Shown here: in pieces, positions 20,252-32,315 of the stretch | How the letters are laid out: the number at the start of each line of letters is the position of its first letter | Numbering within the stretch: the stretch's first letter is position 1 | Source of the DNA: Perilla frutescens | Taxonomy: Eukaryota; Streptophyta; Magnoliopsida; Lamiales; Lamiaceae | Reading direction: 5' to 3' | DNA length: 64,000 nucleotides | Assembly (NCBI GenBank): GCA_026008535.1 | Contig: BRKX01000014.1 | Coordinates: 47,994,506 to 48,058,505, forward strand | Made by a program: the position numbers and the translations under genes | Notes under the pieces: model-generated | The model's input: only the letters and a program-made list of their open reading frames with translations | What the model was told of the DNA's origin: nothing | Databases searched by the model: none

Positions 20252-21199
20252 AACATGATGTTAAGAATGTGTGTAGTAGATGCATTACATGTAGGAGATC
20301 GAAATCTACTTCACATCCTTCTGGTTTATACACTCCTCTACCAGCCCCGTCTTCCCCGTGGATTGATTTATCTATGGATTTCATATTAGGATTACCACAG
20401 TCTAGGTCTGGTCGAGATTCCATATTTGTTGTAGTTGATAGGTTTTCCAAGATGTCTCATTTCATTGCATGTAGGAAAACCGATGATGCAGTACACATAG
20501 CCAATTTGTTCTTTATACATGTTGTGTGTTTACATGGAATACCTAGAACTATTGTTAGTGACAGGGATTCTAAGTTTCTTGCACATTTTTGGCTTGTACT
20601 TTGGGGAAAATTAGGTACCAAATTGTTATTCTCTACTGCATGTCATCCACAAACTGATGGACAAACTGAAGTAGTTAATCGCACTTTAGGTACTTTGCTG
20701 CGTGCTTTAGTTAAAAACAACTTGAAATCATGGGAAGATTGTTTGCCATATGCTGAATTTGCTTATAATAGAATTGTGCATTCATCTACCAATATGTCTC
20801 CGTTTGAAGTTGTTTATGGTTTTAATCCGCTAACGCCTAATGATCTGTTGCCTTTACCTGTTGAGCATCTAACAAGTGTTAAAGGTACAAGAAAAGCGGA
20901 ACAAGTTAAGGAGATGCATGAGAAAATACGTGCGCGTATTGAAGCCGTTGGCGCACGTAATGCTGTTCAAAAGAATAAACGGCACAAGCAAGTGATTTTC
21001 CAGCCTGGAGATCGCGTTTGGATTCATCTGAGTCCTAGACGGTTTCCCAACTTGAGAAAATCGAAATTGATGCCTAGAGGAGATGGACCGTTCACCGTGC
21101 TGAGTCGAGTCAATGATAATGCATATCGCATTGATTTACCCGGTGAGTATAAGTGTTCATCTACATTTAATGTTGCTGACTTATCTCCCTTTTCTGCAG
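19770..21199 (+). other. Predicted intron in D
   Basis: Donor GAGAG|GTAAGTAC and acceptor CCCTTTTCTGCAG|ATGATG, both phase 1. Splicing would join the acidic region to the tail and remove the whole integrase remnant including the frameshift. Confidence 0.4.
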
Positions 21200-21471
21200 A
21201 TGATGAGTTCGATGATGATGAGCCTGTGAATTCGAGGATGAATTCTTTTCAGCAGGGGGGGAATGATGAGGTCATACAAGGCAATGAAGAAAATGATCCG
21301 GAGCTGCAGTTTAAAGGTCCAATGACGCGTTTGCGAGCTAAGAAGTTACAAGCTTATTTACAAGCTTCTATTCGTCGCAAATTCGAAATGCATGAAGATG
21401 AAGTCAAGGGCAGCCCAAGATGGATCACCATGCTATCTATTGATGATGAAGAAGGTATCATGAAGACGTGA
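20248..21471 (+). pseudogene. D integrase remainder and LTR-encoded tail
   Basis: Continues in a shifted frame: zinc-domain CSRCITC, catalytic motifs SMDFILGLPQ, SDRDSKF and GQTEVVNRTLG with all three acidic residues present, GPF region, FNVADLSPF, PPT-encoded FQQGGND and the tail in the LTR (21264 on). The zinc domain is incomplete owing to the 16-bp deletion upstream. RT and RNase H are absent between the acidic region and this integrase. Confidence 0.75.
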
Positions 21472-22311
21472 GAAGAAGAATCACGCCATTTGGACGTGTG
21501 CATGAAAAGTTATACGCGTTTGCATGGGAAATCGGGAGATGCTGTTTTTCATGCAAAGGTGGTAATATTAATTGTACCATGGGCCACGAAATTATTCATG
21601 TTAATTTAGCCCATGATCGAGTTCTAAGGTCCAAGATGGTGTGGAAATACAGGCCCAAATCCATTGTGGGATTTATCCTTATCTAGTTAGATTTAGATAG
21701 ATTTTTGTTATCTTATTTTTGGTATCTTTTGATTTTATCCTAAATTGATTAGGATTAGTATTTTTTGATGTTTATCTAGTTAATTAGGGTTAATTTTCGT
21801 TCATAATCTCTCCTATAAATAAGAGCACCCTGTGACATTCATAATTCAGACAATTGCAAGAAATAAAGAGTTATTCTCAATCTGTCTCACGATCCTTCGG
21901 TTGATCAAACTTTTATCTACAATTCTATTGTTTTAGCACTTCAATAGTCTTATTTAAGTTCTTCAGGGTATAATTAAGTACTTGGGAGAATTGCTATCCG
22001 GAGAAGCTAGACGAGTGCGTTCGGGTTGATTCAACACGGGTTCACCGATCTGTCCTATCCTTCTACCAAACCACCGCCACCGTCACCAACACTCCACCGC
22101 CATCCGCCATCCACACCGCCGTATTCCAGCCCCCCTCGAGCCATCTTACGTGTTCCAATCGAGTCCTAGTTCGTGTCTACGTAATTCTAGTAAGTTTTAC
22201 CGTTTATTTCGAGTCGGTTTGAATCCTTCTTTAGCTGACGTTGTTCGAGTCCATAAAGTCTTCCGCCTGCGTATTCATTCGTGTCTTGGATACATTGTCC
22301 GGGTCACATCA
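21264..22311 (+). repeat. D right LTR
   Basis: 1048 bp, near-identical to the left LTR. Differences noticed include TATAAATAAG for TATAAATAGG after the TATA box and a single-base gain in U5. Followed directly by minus-strand gag. Confidence 0.9.
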
Positions 22312-23073
22312 TTTTCTGACTCGATTCAGGGCAGTTTCGAGCTCTTTATGGTACTCTTCGATCGATCTAGCTCCTTGCTTGATCCGGTTGAGCTTCTTCT
22401 CAAGCTCTCTTTCATAGTGGACTGGAATGAAGCGTCCACGCAAGAATCCTTTCATTTCCTCCCAATTGTCAATGGGTGGATTTCTGTTTCTTCGTCTTCT
22501 TTCTTGCTGCATTTCCCACCAAGTGGCTGCGTAGCCTTTAAACTCCAAACATGCTAGCTGCACCTTTTTAGCTTCTGAAAAATCATAGCATGCGAAAATG
22601 TTCTCTACCTTACGTTCCCAATCAAGGTAGATATCGGGATCGTGAAGGCCTTCAAATTCTGGAATGCTCGTCTTGATGTTGTGGAGCATTCGATCTTCTT
22701 CATAGTCATCTCGACTATGACCTCGTCTCGGGCGACGTCCTCGATCAAATTCTTCAGTATTCTCATCAAAGTACTCCTCTTCAGGCTCGTTGTGATGCTC
22801 TAGGCGTTGGTTTCCTCGAATGGGTGGAGGAAAGACAGGTGTCGTTTTAGTGCGTTCAAGAGCATGCACTAAATCGTCTATCTTGTCGGAGAGGGCCTGG
22901 TGTTGTCTTTGAACATGCTTAGACAACGCTTCGAAGTGGTACTTGGGATCCCACGGTGCGGGTGGATCCGAATATGACTCCATGGGTGCTTTGGATGGGT
23001 CTAAAGATGGAAAAGTCGACTGGGGGTCGAATGGTGGTGTAGAGGATGACTCGGTGTGGGTTCCTTTCTTCAT
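22312..23073 (-). pseudogene. Minus-strand gag fragment interrupted by D
   Basis: ATG at 23073 (MKKGTHTESSSTPP), capsid domain DIYLDWERKVENIFACYDF and GYAATWWEMQ, ending at D's LTR after ELETALNRV. The frame is open for 254 codons and lacks C's frameshifts, so it is a separate copy. Its 5' context is 43 bases of leader and then the end of the E LTR, without PBS. Confidence 0.85.
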
Positions 23074-23116
23074 GATACCTACAAAACGAACAAACGTAAA
23101 GGAAAACAAGGAAGAT

Positions 23117-24352
23117 TGATACGACCCGAACTCTAGGAACGAACACACGTCGACACACGTAAGTTTTTGTGTCTACGATGACTCAAATAATCAAAGTAAA
23201 ATAAGCGGAATAAAATTGGAACAAACTAGACGACTAAGACTCAACTAAAATACCTAGACAATGACACACAAAATAACACAATATCCAAAGGATTGGGGCT
23301 GTTATGAACGGTATTTTGGACGAGAATTATGTTGATGTGGAGAATGGAATTTCGATGGTGTGTATTGGTTTAGAATGGCTTGAGTAGATAGGGTATGTTA
23401 GAGATACGATGGACTTACGGATGTAACGAAGAGAACACGATCTTGAGGATGATGGTTGAGATGGACGACGGTGGATGGTGGTGGCGTCGAAGGTGGCTGG
23501 ACGGCGGCGGTGATGGCGTTGTGAATTACAACCCGAAAGTTGCCTTGAATCTCGAACGTACACAAGGCCAAATTCTTTAAGTTGCTCTTCGGATAGCGAG
23601 TTTCCGACGATCCCTCGAACGTGGACGGCGAATTCCCTTTGTAAAACTTAGAGATGCTAAATCTAAGAGTATGAATTTAATTATCTAAACTCACAAAGAT
23701 CAAAAGGGGAGAGACGATATTGAAGCAAAGCTTAATTAATCAAATAAAGTCTAAAGTAACAATGAAGCATGGATCCCCTATTTATAACAATAGGTGGATC
23801 GAAAACTATAAGCTAGGGACCGAAAATCATAGTCCAAATCAATCTAGGATTGTGTTTGGATATTTCCTAAACTAGAATTCTATTTAAGGTAGAACTTGTA
23901 GATCTTACCTTATCTAAAATCCTAGTCAAACCATGACTTATTGTAACCGAAAATTATCCTAAATAATTAATTAAAATCTGATCTAAACTATAGTATAATT
24001 AAATAAAATAAATACTATAGTCCAAAATAAAATAACTACTAGATAAATTCCAAAAGGGCCGAAAATTGGTCTAGTTCAAACTCGGCCGATTCTTCTTCAC
24101 TTCAAGCCCATGCACACGTCCACATGCACACGTGCACATCTTCATGTTGTGTTCTCCATGTCTTGATCTCCATCTTCCAATGTTAATAAGTTCATCATCT
24201 TCAAGCTTCCTTGTACGCCGTCTTCTTCTTCAAGCTTCTTGCGAATTGTAGCTTGCAAATAATCTTGCAACTTCTTAGCTCTTAGTCTTGTGACGGGGCC
24301 TTTGAATTGAAGCTCTTCATTGACTTCTTCATTGCTATGGATGTCCTCATCA
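23117..24352 (-). repeat. E 3' LTR
   Basis: 1236 bp, TGATGAGGACATCC to GGGTCGTATCA on the minus strand. GTAAGT donor at 23418-23413. Preceded (minus strand) by the PPT run at 24353-24363. Confidence 0.9.
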
Positions 24353-25201
24353 TTCCCCCCCTGCTGAAAAGAATTCGTCCTCGAATTTGACTCCTCATCA
24401 TGGTCGAATTCATCTGCAACAAAAGGAGATAAATCAGCAACATTAAACGTAGAAGAACACTTATACTCACCAGGTAGATCAATGCGGTATGCATTATCAT
24501 TAACACGGCTTAGAACAGTAAAGGGACCATCTCCACGGGGCGACAACTTGGACTTCCTCAAGTTAGGAAATCGGCCGGGGCTTAAATGAACCCAAACACG
24601 ATCACCGGGCTGAAAGATGACTCGTTTGCGCCTCGTGTTGCGTGCGGCGTCTATTCTTGAGCCTTGGTGTTCAATCCGGGCACGTACCTTCTCATGCATC
24701 TCTTGAATAAAATCAGCTCGTTTCATACCTTTAACACTTGTTAGATGCTCAACAGGTAAAGGTAACAAATCATTAGGAGTTAACGGATTAAATCCATAAA
24801 CTACCTCAAACGGAGACATGTTAGTAGAAGAATGCACAACACGATTATAAGCAAATTCAGCATATGGTAAACATTCTTCCCATGACTTCAAGTTATTCTT
24901 AATTAGAGACCTAAGTAAAGCTCCTAAAGTACGATTCACAACCTCAGTTTGACCATCGATTTGTGGATGACATGCAGTAGAAAACAATAACTTAGTTCCT
25001 AATTTTCTCCACAAAACATGCCAGAAATGTCCTAAAAACTTAGAATCCCTATCACTAACAATAGTACGAGGAATTCCATGCAATCTAACAACATGCACAA
25101 AGAACAAGTTGGCAACATGTATAGCATCATCAGTTTTCCTACATGCAATGAAATGAGCCATTTTGGAAAACCTATCAACTACAACAAACACAGAATCCTT
25201 A
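24142..25201 (-). pseudogene. E integrase core and C-terminus with LTR-encoded tail
   Basis: Starts at the F insertion inside the core (FVVVDRFSKMAHFI). It contains SDRDSKF and GQTEVVNRTLG, the GPF region, FNVADLSPF, NSRTNSFQQGGND and the tail GPVTRLRAKKLQ in the LTR. No stops or shifts seen; the only lesion is the insertion. The first core Asp lies on the other side of F (near 50530). Confidence 0.9.
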
Positions 25202-26051
25202 TGATGAGGACATCCATAGCAATGAGGAAGTCAATGAAGAGCTTCAATTCAAAGGACCCGTCACAAGATTAAGAGCTAAGAAGTTGCAAGATTATTTGCA
25301 AGCTACAATTCGCAAGAAGCTTGAAGAAGAAGACGGCGTACAAGGAAGCTTGAAGATGATGACCTTGTTGACATTGGAAGATGGAGATCAAGATATGGAG
25401 TGCAATACATGAAGAAGGCGTGCAAGTGTGCTTTTGTTGGGCTTGATGTGTATACTTGCTATTCAGCCCAAGTTAAGCATGTATGGTGGAAAAGCCCAAA
25501 ATAATCGGCCCTTGATGATCCAATTAAGGGGATTGATTTATTAGTCTATAGTATTTTATTTATTATATTATGGACGAATTTTTGGCAGATTTTTAGTTAA
25601 GATTTTCGATTATTTTTAGATAGAATTTTGACTAGATTTTTAGATAAGGCAAGATCTACAAAATCTACCTTAAATAGAATTCTAGTTTAGGAAGTAGTCA
25701 AAGTCCAATTCTAGTCTAAATTGGACTATAATTTTCGTCCCTTACCCTTAGGAATTCGATCCAACTATTATAAATAGTGGATCCATGTCTCATTGTTACT
25801 TTAGACTATATTTGATCATTAAGCCTTTGCTTTCAATATCGTCTCTCCCCGTTTAATCTTTTGTGAGTTTAGATAATTAAATTCATACTCTTAGATTTAG
25901 CATCTCTAAGTTTTACAAAGGGAATTCGCCGTCCACGTTCGAGGGATCGTCGGAAACTCGCTACTTGAAGATCAACTTAAAGAATTTGGCCTTGTGTACG
26001 TTCGAGATTCAAGGCAACTTTCGGGTTGTAATTCACAACACTATCACCACC
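25202..26051 (+). repeat. Solo LTR F, left part
   Basis: Begins TGATGAGGACATCC, same family as the E and C LTRs. Encodes the GPVTRLRAKKLQ tail near its start. TATA at 25769-25776. Its last five bases CCACC are G's target. Confidence 0.95.
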
Positions 26052-27255
26052 TGATGAAGCCATGCAAGGCCTTGAAGAACTAAATCCGGAGCTGCCATTT
26101 AGAGGTTCGATTACACGATTTCGAGCCAAGAAATTGCAAGATTGTTTCCAAGCAATTATTCACAAGAAGTTTGAAGAATTAGAAGAAGTTAAATGCAGCC
26201 CCAAAATTGTTACTTTGTTAACAATTAAAGATTGGAGATCAAGATTTGAAGAGCAATGCATGAAGATAGAACTCATCAAGTTGTACATGCATGGCAGATT
26301 CGCGTTGCATGGAATTTTCATCCCTTAGTTGATTTAATTAGGGATTGAATTTTATTTAGACTATAGTATTTATTTAATTATGTTAGTCTATAGTTTAGTT
26401 CAGATTTTTATTTAATTTAATGTAATTTTCGTCCATATTATAGTCAAGGTTGACTAGAATTGTATTTAAGGCAATTTCCTACCTTGAATAGAATTCTAGT
26501 TTAGGGAACTTCCTAGTATAGTTAGAGATCCCTTTTGGATCAATTTTTAAGCCTTTTTTATGCATAATTTCATTCCCCCTTAGTCCTATAAATAGGGGAT
26601 CATTGTTACATTGATATTTTAGACTATATTTGATTATTAAGCCTTTGCTTTCAATATCGTATCTCCCCTTTTGATCTTTGTGAGTTTAGATAATTAAATT
26701 CATACTCTTAGATTTAGCACCTCTAAGTTTTACAAAGGGAATTCGCCGTCCACGTTCGAGGGATCGTCGGAAACTCGCTATCGAAGAACAACTTAAAGAA
26801 TTTGGTCTTGTGTACGTTCGAGATTCAAGGCAACTTTCGGGTTGTAATTCACATCTACAAACCAACGACCATCCAGCCATAATCGACGTCAATCATCAAC
26901 ATCTACATCCGTCTCAAGACCAGCCCCATCGTGTTCAAGTTCATCGTCATCCCGTTCAATCCGTAAGTCCATCGTATCTCTAACATACCCTATCTACTCA
27001 AGCCATTCTAAACCAATACACACCATCGAAATTCCATCCTCCACATCATCATCATAATCGTCCAAAAACAGCCCCCATCTTGTTTGGATATTGTGTTATT
27101 TCGTGTGTCATTGTCTAGGTATTTTAGTTGAGTCTTAGTCGTTTAGTTTGTTCAATAATTCTTCCGCATATTTTCTTTGATTTATTTGAGTCATAGAAGA
27201 CACAAAAACTTACGTGTGTCGACGTGTGTTCGTTCCTAGAGTTCGGGTCATATCA
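26052..27255 (+). repeat. G 5' LTR
   Basis: TGATGAAGCC to GGGTCATATCA, 1204 bp. TATA 26587-26594; donor CC|GTAAGTCC at 26963. The start encodes GSITRFRAKKLQ, the family tail. Confidence 0.95.
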
Positions 27256-28137
27256 TAAAAGTGGTATCAAAGCCACGTCGGCTTTGGTTCGATTTTTGTG
27301 TCGTCTTTTATTTTATTTTTCGTTTGATCGAGTTGTAATTTAATTTCCGTATTGTTCATTGTTACAAAAAAAAAGAGGCACGATCATATAAAAAAAAAAG
27401 AAGAGAAAAGCCGATCGAATTGTCAAAAAAAAAAAAAAAATCAGATAAAAAAAAAGAAAAAAAAATCCGAAATTAAAAAAAAAAAAAAAAAAACGAAAAT
27501 TCTTTGATTCCTTTTTGTCCAATTTTTATTTTTGGTACTTTCTTTTTGGATTTAGATCATAGTTGGTAATTACCTAGTGAGTCTCAACTTATTTTGGTAG
27601 TTTCCTTCTAGATTGTTTTTATTTTTGGAACTTTCCATACAAGTTCTATTTCTTTTTGGTAACTTCCATAAGAGTCTTGTTTTATTTTTGGTTCATTCCT
27701 TCTAGAGTCTAGGCTAATTAAGGTATTTAGATTGTGCCACATAGATTGATACATATCCAAATCCCCTACTTACCTTATCTCTTTCTTTCTTCCTTATCTA
27801 TTCTATTTCTTTCCTTCTTCTACTTAGATTTATTTTTGGATTCCTACACTATTTGGGAACTTCAAAAATACATCTAATTCTTTCCTTATCTTTATTTCTT
27901 CCATTCCAATCCTTTCAAACCTTCCATATACTCCCCCATACACATTAATTTTCGTCCCCTATACCCTTTAGAGTTTGAAAATCTGCCCTAGTTCACATAC
28001 ACCACCCGTACACCATCCGGACCATACCCCCATACACCTATATGATCCATACACCATGTACCCATACACCAATCATACTCCGTATACCCATACACCATAT
28101 ACACCAAATTCTCGCCATCTCTACCGCAACAACAACA
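27256..28137 (+). other. G PBS and leader
   Basis: PBS TGGTATCAAAGCCACG starts at 27262. Poly-A blocks lie at 27364-27494 and a degenerate ATACACC repeat at 27990-28105. No coding sequence supported; the open frame from 27975 is mostly the ATACACC repeat. Confidence 0.75.
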
Positions 28138-28374
28138 TGATCATACCTGAGTTTGAAGGTCTATACTATCCCGACATCTATTTGGATTGGGAATGCAAAG
28201 TAGAAAAACTTTTTGAGTGCTATGACTTCCCCGAGAAAAAGAAAGTGCAGCTAGTTTCTTCAAAATTTAAAGGCTACGCAACAACATGGTGGGAATTCCA
28301 GCAGAATCGGTGCCACAGAGATCGCCTTCCACCCATCGACACATGGCGTGAGTTGAAAGATTTGATGCGGAAAC
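28138..28374 (+). pseudogene. G gag, part 1
   Basis: Starts MIIPEFEGLYYPDIYLDW. It is the N-terminal half of a capsid-like gag domain (KKVQLVSSKFKGYATTWWEF), interrupted after 79 codons by M. The frame resumes at 37710. Confidence 0.85.
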
Positions 28375-29420
28375 TGATGTGACCCGGACAATGAATCCAA
28401 GACACGAAGAATACGCAGGCGGAAGACTTTAAGGACTCGAACAACGTTAGCTAAAGAAGGGTAGAATCCGACGCAAATTAAAAGACAAAACTTACTAGAA
28501 ATCGAAGATACGAACTATGACTCGATGAACACACTTGATACGTCTAAGGGTGGCTGGAATCTGATGGTGAACGACGGCGGACGGCGGTGGAGTGTTGGTG
28601 ATGGCGGCGGTGGTTTGGTAGAAGGATAGGACAGATCGGTGAACCCGTGTTGAATCAACCCGAACGCACTCGTCTAGCTTCTCCGGATAGCAATTCTCCC
28701 AAGTACTTAATTATACCCTGAAGAACTTAAATAAGACTATTGAAGTGCTAAAACAATAGAATTGTAGATAAAAGTTTGATCAACCGAAGGATCGTGAGAC
28801 AGATTGAGAATAACTCTTTATTTCTTGCAATTGTCTAACTTTTAAAGTGTCACATGGTAGCCCTATTTATAGGACACATAGGGGACGAAAATTAGACCTA
28901 ATTAAGTGATAAAAATCAATCCAAAACTAATCCTAATGAATCTAGGATAAAATCAAAAGATACCAAAAATAAGATAACAAAAATCTATCTAAATCTAACT
29001 AGATAAGGATAAATCCCAACAACTTGGGCCTTCATAAATCTCGCCTATTTGGACTTAATTAATCACAACAATGGGCTGATTTTATTGATTAAATTCGTGG
29101 CCCATGTTATAATTAATCTTGCCACCTTTGCATGAAAAACAGCATCTCCCGATTTCCCATGCAAACGCGTATAACTTTTAATGCACACGTCCAAATGGCG
29201 TCATTCTTCTTCTCACGTCTTCATGCTTCCTTCTTCATCATCTATGGATAGCATGGTGATCAATCTTGAGCTGCCCTTGACTTCATCTTCATGCATTTCG
29301 AATTTGCGACGAATAGAAGCTTGTAAATAAGCTTGTAACTTCTTAGCTCGCAAACGCGTCATTGGTCCTTTAAACTGCAGCTCCGGATCATTTTCTTCAT
29401 TGCCTTGCACGACCTCATCA
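28375..29420 (-). repeat. M 3' LTR
   Basis: Minus strand TGATGAGGTCGTGC to GGGTCACATCA. The U3 resembles A and the U5 resembles D. Contains the last 69 codons of M's frame. Confidence 0.95.
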
Positions 29421-31840
29421 TTCCCCCCCTGCTGAAAAGAATTCGTCCTCGAATTCGGGGACTCATCATCATTGCACTCGAACTCATCATCTGCAGAAAA
29501 GGGAGATAAGTCAGCAACATTGAATGTAGATGAACACTTATACTCACCGGGTAAATCAATGCGATATGCATTATCATTGACTCGACTCAGCACGGTGAAC
29601 GGTCCATCTCCTCTAGGCATCAATTTCGATTTTCTCAAGTTGGGAAACCGTCTAGGACTCAGATGAATCCAAACGCGATCTCCAGGCTGGAAAATCACTT
29701 GCTTGTGCCGTTTATTCTTTTGAACAGCATTACGTGCGCCAACGGCTTCAATACGCGCACGTATTTTCTCATGCATCTCCTTAACTTGTTCCGCTTTTCT
29801 TGTACCTTTAACACTTGTTAGATGCTCAACAGGTAAAGGCAACAGATCATTAGGCGTTAGCGGATTAAAACCATAAACAACTTCAAACGGAGACATATTG
29901 GTAGATGAATGCACAATTCTATTATAAGCAAATTCAGCATATGGCAAACAATCTTCCCATGATTTCAAGTTGTTTTTAACTAAAGCACGCAACAAAGTAC
30001 CTAAAGTGCGATTAACTACTTCAGTTTGTCCATCAGTTTGTGGATGACATGCAGTAGAGAATAACAATTTGGTACCTAATTTTCCCCAAAGTACACGCCA
30101 AAAATGTGCAAGAAACTTAGAATCCCTGTCACTAACAATAGTTCTAGGTATTCCATGTAAACACACAACATGTATAAAGAACAAATTGGCTATGTGTACT
30201 GCATCATCGGTTTTCCTACATGCAATGAAATGAGACGTCTTGGAAAACCTATCAACTACAACAAATATGGAATCTCGACCAAACCTAGACCGTGGTAATC
30301 CTAATATGAAATCCATAGATAAATCAATCCACGGGGAAGACGGGGCTGGTAGAGGCGTGTATAAACCAAAAGGATGTGAAGCAGATTTCGATTTCTTGCA
30401 TGTAATGCATCTACTACACACATTCTCAACATCATGTTTCATACTTGGCCAAAAGAAATTCTCATGCTGCAAGTTTAACATCTTAGACATACCAAAGTGA
30501 CCCATTAAACCTCCCGCATGCGATTCAAGAACTAACAACTCACGCATAGAAGACTTAGGAATGCATAACTGTGAACCCTTGAACAAGAAACCCTCATGCA
30601 CAAAACATGCAGCATAACACTCAACAAAACAATCAACTATCCAACATGTAGCATATAATGGATCGAACATGGTATAACAAACAATTATGCAATTTTCAGC
30701 ATGTTCAACACTATAATTAGATTTCAAATGAGCAATGGAAAAATACATACTAATCGAATTCAAATACCATGCACGCATCTTACACTTGGTTGGAACAAAC
30801 AATGACTCTCTACTATCCAACCTTTTCATGCACTTCAAGTCAAATCCAAATGTTAAATTAATTCTAAAAAGAAACATGGATTCAACTATGCACATCAAAT
30901 ACCTATCAATACTAGAATAGTATAGACGGTACTTACCTCTCTCGATTTCAAGTAACACGTCCTTAAGATAAACAACATGGGTATTGGACGACTTATCTAG
31001 AACAAGCTGATCTCTAAGTCGAACATCATCATGCTCCAACTTCAGCTCTTCGTTGATCTCTTCTTGAGAGTTAGAAACTTCTTCCGAGCTGCCATCAGGG
31101 TTGGATGTAGCTATTCCAGGCTGCTCAATCTCAAACTCTCTTTTCTCGATCTGCGCATCACTAGAAAAACAATCATTAGTAGCACTGTTCTCAGAAATTA
31201 ACAGATTATCCGACTTACCCGAATCAAGTGTTGGATCAATGCATATGGGTTGGGACAGAATTGTAGCTTCACTTATTATGTCTGAATTTAACTGGTGATC
31301 TGCGTTGGATGAACTAGACGACATGTCTTGATGTGAACAAGACTCCAACGGTGTCGTAGTAGGGCTAGGGACGGTGGCGATTGATTCGCTCTCGATAGTT
31401 GCGGCCTTCCTTTCCCTTTCAGCTTTAAATTTTTCTTGCATCCACTTCTTATCCTTAATGACGTCCTCAGGTGCCAAAGGCATCAGTTTGATGGGTCGTC
31501 CATTCCAAGCAAATGAATAAGTGTTGGCGTGACAATCGTGCACTGCTCCTCGATCGAATTGCCACGGTTGACCTAGAAGAATGTGTGTTGCCTCCATAGG
31601 AATGACATCACATAAAACAGTGTCAGTATATCGACCAATAGCAAATGCGACACTTACCTGACTTGTGATTGTAAGCCGCTGCAACTTATAGGGCTTGGGA
31701 TGCTTCTGTGGTACTAGGCCGAGCTTGTCCACTGCATATTGACTAATGGCGTTAAATACACTACCACTGTCAATAATCATGGAACCAATTTTGTCTTGGA
31801 TGGAGCAACGGGTGTAGAAAATATCTTCCTGTTGGTTCAT
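29213..31840 (-). CDS. M protease-acidic-integrase protein, intact frame
   Basis: 875 codons. Residues 1-130: aspartic protease with IDSGSVFNA near 28 and LLGQPWQFDR near 92. Residues 140-300: acidic, Ser-rich, no known domain. Residues 302-430: Cys/Tyr/Ile-rich translation of a T-rich stretch (probably intron). Residues 440-490: integrase HHCC zinc domain (SHAGGLMGHFG; CSRCITC). The core follows with SMDFILGLPRS, SDRDSKF and GQTEVVNRTLG, all acidic residues kept, then GPF and the LTR-encoded tail. Start chosen after TTCGTTTTGCAG on the minus strand. It resembles A with gag, RT and RNase H replaced by the acidic segment. Whether an unspliced or spliced product is made is unknown. Confidence 0.8.
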   Translation of the reverse strand: MNQQEDIFYTRCSIQDKIGSMIIDSGSVFNAISQYAVDKLGLVPQKHPKPYKLQRLTITSQVSVAFAIGRYTDTVLCDVIPMEATHILLGQPWQFDRGAVHDCHANTYSFAWNGRPIKLMPLAPEDVIKDKKWMQEKFKAERERKAATIESESIATVPSPTTTPLESCSHQDMSSSSSNADHQLNSDIISEATILSQPICIDPTLDSGKSDNLLISENSATNDCFSSDAQIEKREFEIEQPGIATSNPDGSSEEVSNSQEEINEELKLEHDDVRLRDQLVLDKSSNTHVVYLKDVLLEIERGKYRLYYSSIDRYLMCIVESMFLFRINLTFGFDLKCMKRLDSRESLFVPTKCKMRAWYLNSISMYFSIAHLKSNYSVEHAENCIIVCYTMFDPLYATCWIVDCFVECYAACFVHEGFLFKGSQLCIPKSSMRELLVLESHAGGLMGHFGMSKMLNLQHENFFWPSMKHDVENVCSRCITCKKSKSASHPFGLYTPLPAPSSPWIDLSMDFILGLPRSRFGRDSIFVVVDRFSKTSHFIACRKTDDAVHIANLFFIHVVCLHGIPRTIVSDRDSKFLAHFWRVLWGKLGTKLLFSTACHPQTDGQTEVVNRTLGTLLRALVKNNLKSWEDCLPYAEFAYNRIVHSSTNMSPFEVVYGFNPLTPNDLLPLPVEHLTSVKGTRKAEQVKEMHEKIRARIEAVGARNAVQKNKRHKQVIFQPGDRVWIHLSPRRFPNLRKSKLMPRGDGPFTVLSRVNDNAYRIDLPGEYKCSSTFNVADLSPFSADDEFECNDDESPNSRTNSFQQGGNDEVVQGNEENDPELQFKGPMTRLRAKKLQAYLQASIRRKFEMHEDEVKGSSRLITMLSIDDEEGSMKT
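29491..30936 (-). other. Predicted intron in M
   Basis: On the minus strand, donor GAGAG|GTAAGTAC (30936) and acceptor TTTTCTGCAG (29491), both phase 1. Splicing would delete the integrase and give a protease-acidic-tail protein, as predicted for D. Confidence 0.4.
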
Positions 31841-32315
31841 TTATCCTGCAAAACGAACAAACGTGAAGAAAAAGTAAAGTAGAACCTCACAATTCCTCAC
31901 AAACGCTCGTGTATGTCACTCTTGATTTTTCCACTCGTGTTTAACTCTCAAGTATGTGTAGTGCACGTGTTTAATTCGATTTTATTGTTTTAGATAGGCT
32001 TGAATCCATCTTAGATAGATATTTTGGGATTTGTTAGATTGTGTTCACACTTAGTCAAACTTATCCAAAAATATTCTACCTTATCCACTAGATTTCCTAC
32101 CTTGTTTAGATATCTTCCATCCTAATCCATATCTAATCAAGATCATTCATCCTTATCCATCATAGATTTCGATCCTTACACCTCTAGGATTCGAAATTCT
32201 TCATCCCACCCATATACACCCAGCTCACCTTATACACCACATAGTCCATACACACATACACCCATACACCCGTGGTCCACATACACCAATCAGCAGGTTT
32301 ACCTACACCATTAAG

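Larger units (their letters stand above)
16462..22311 (+). mobile_element. Element D: plus-strand tandem of a protease/integrase non-autonomous element
   Basis: Order: integrase tail (16464-17285), LTR (17078-18124), PBS and leader, coding region, LTR (21264-22311). The tail plus LTR before the body is nearly the same sequence as 20650-22311, so D is a two-unit array whose left unit is truncated. The right LTR abuts minus-strand gag (flank TTTTC at 22312-22316). The left target duplication is lost with the truncation. Confidence 0.85.

Noticed and set aside
27340..27522. Phe-rich frame over the G leader
   Set aside because: Antisense of poly-A tracts.
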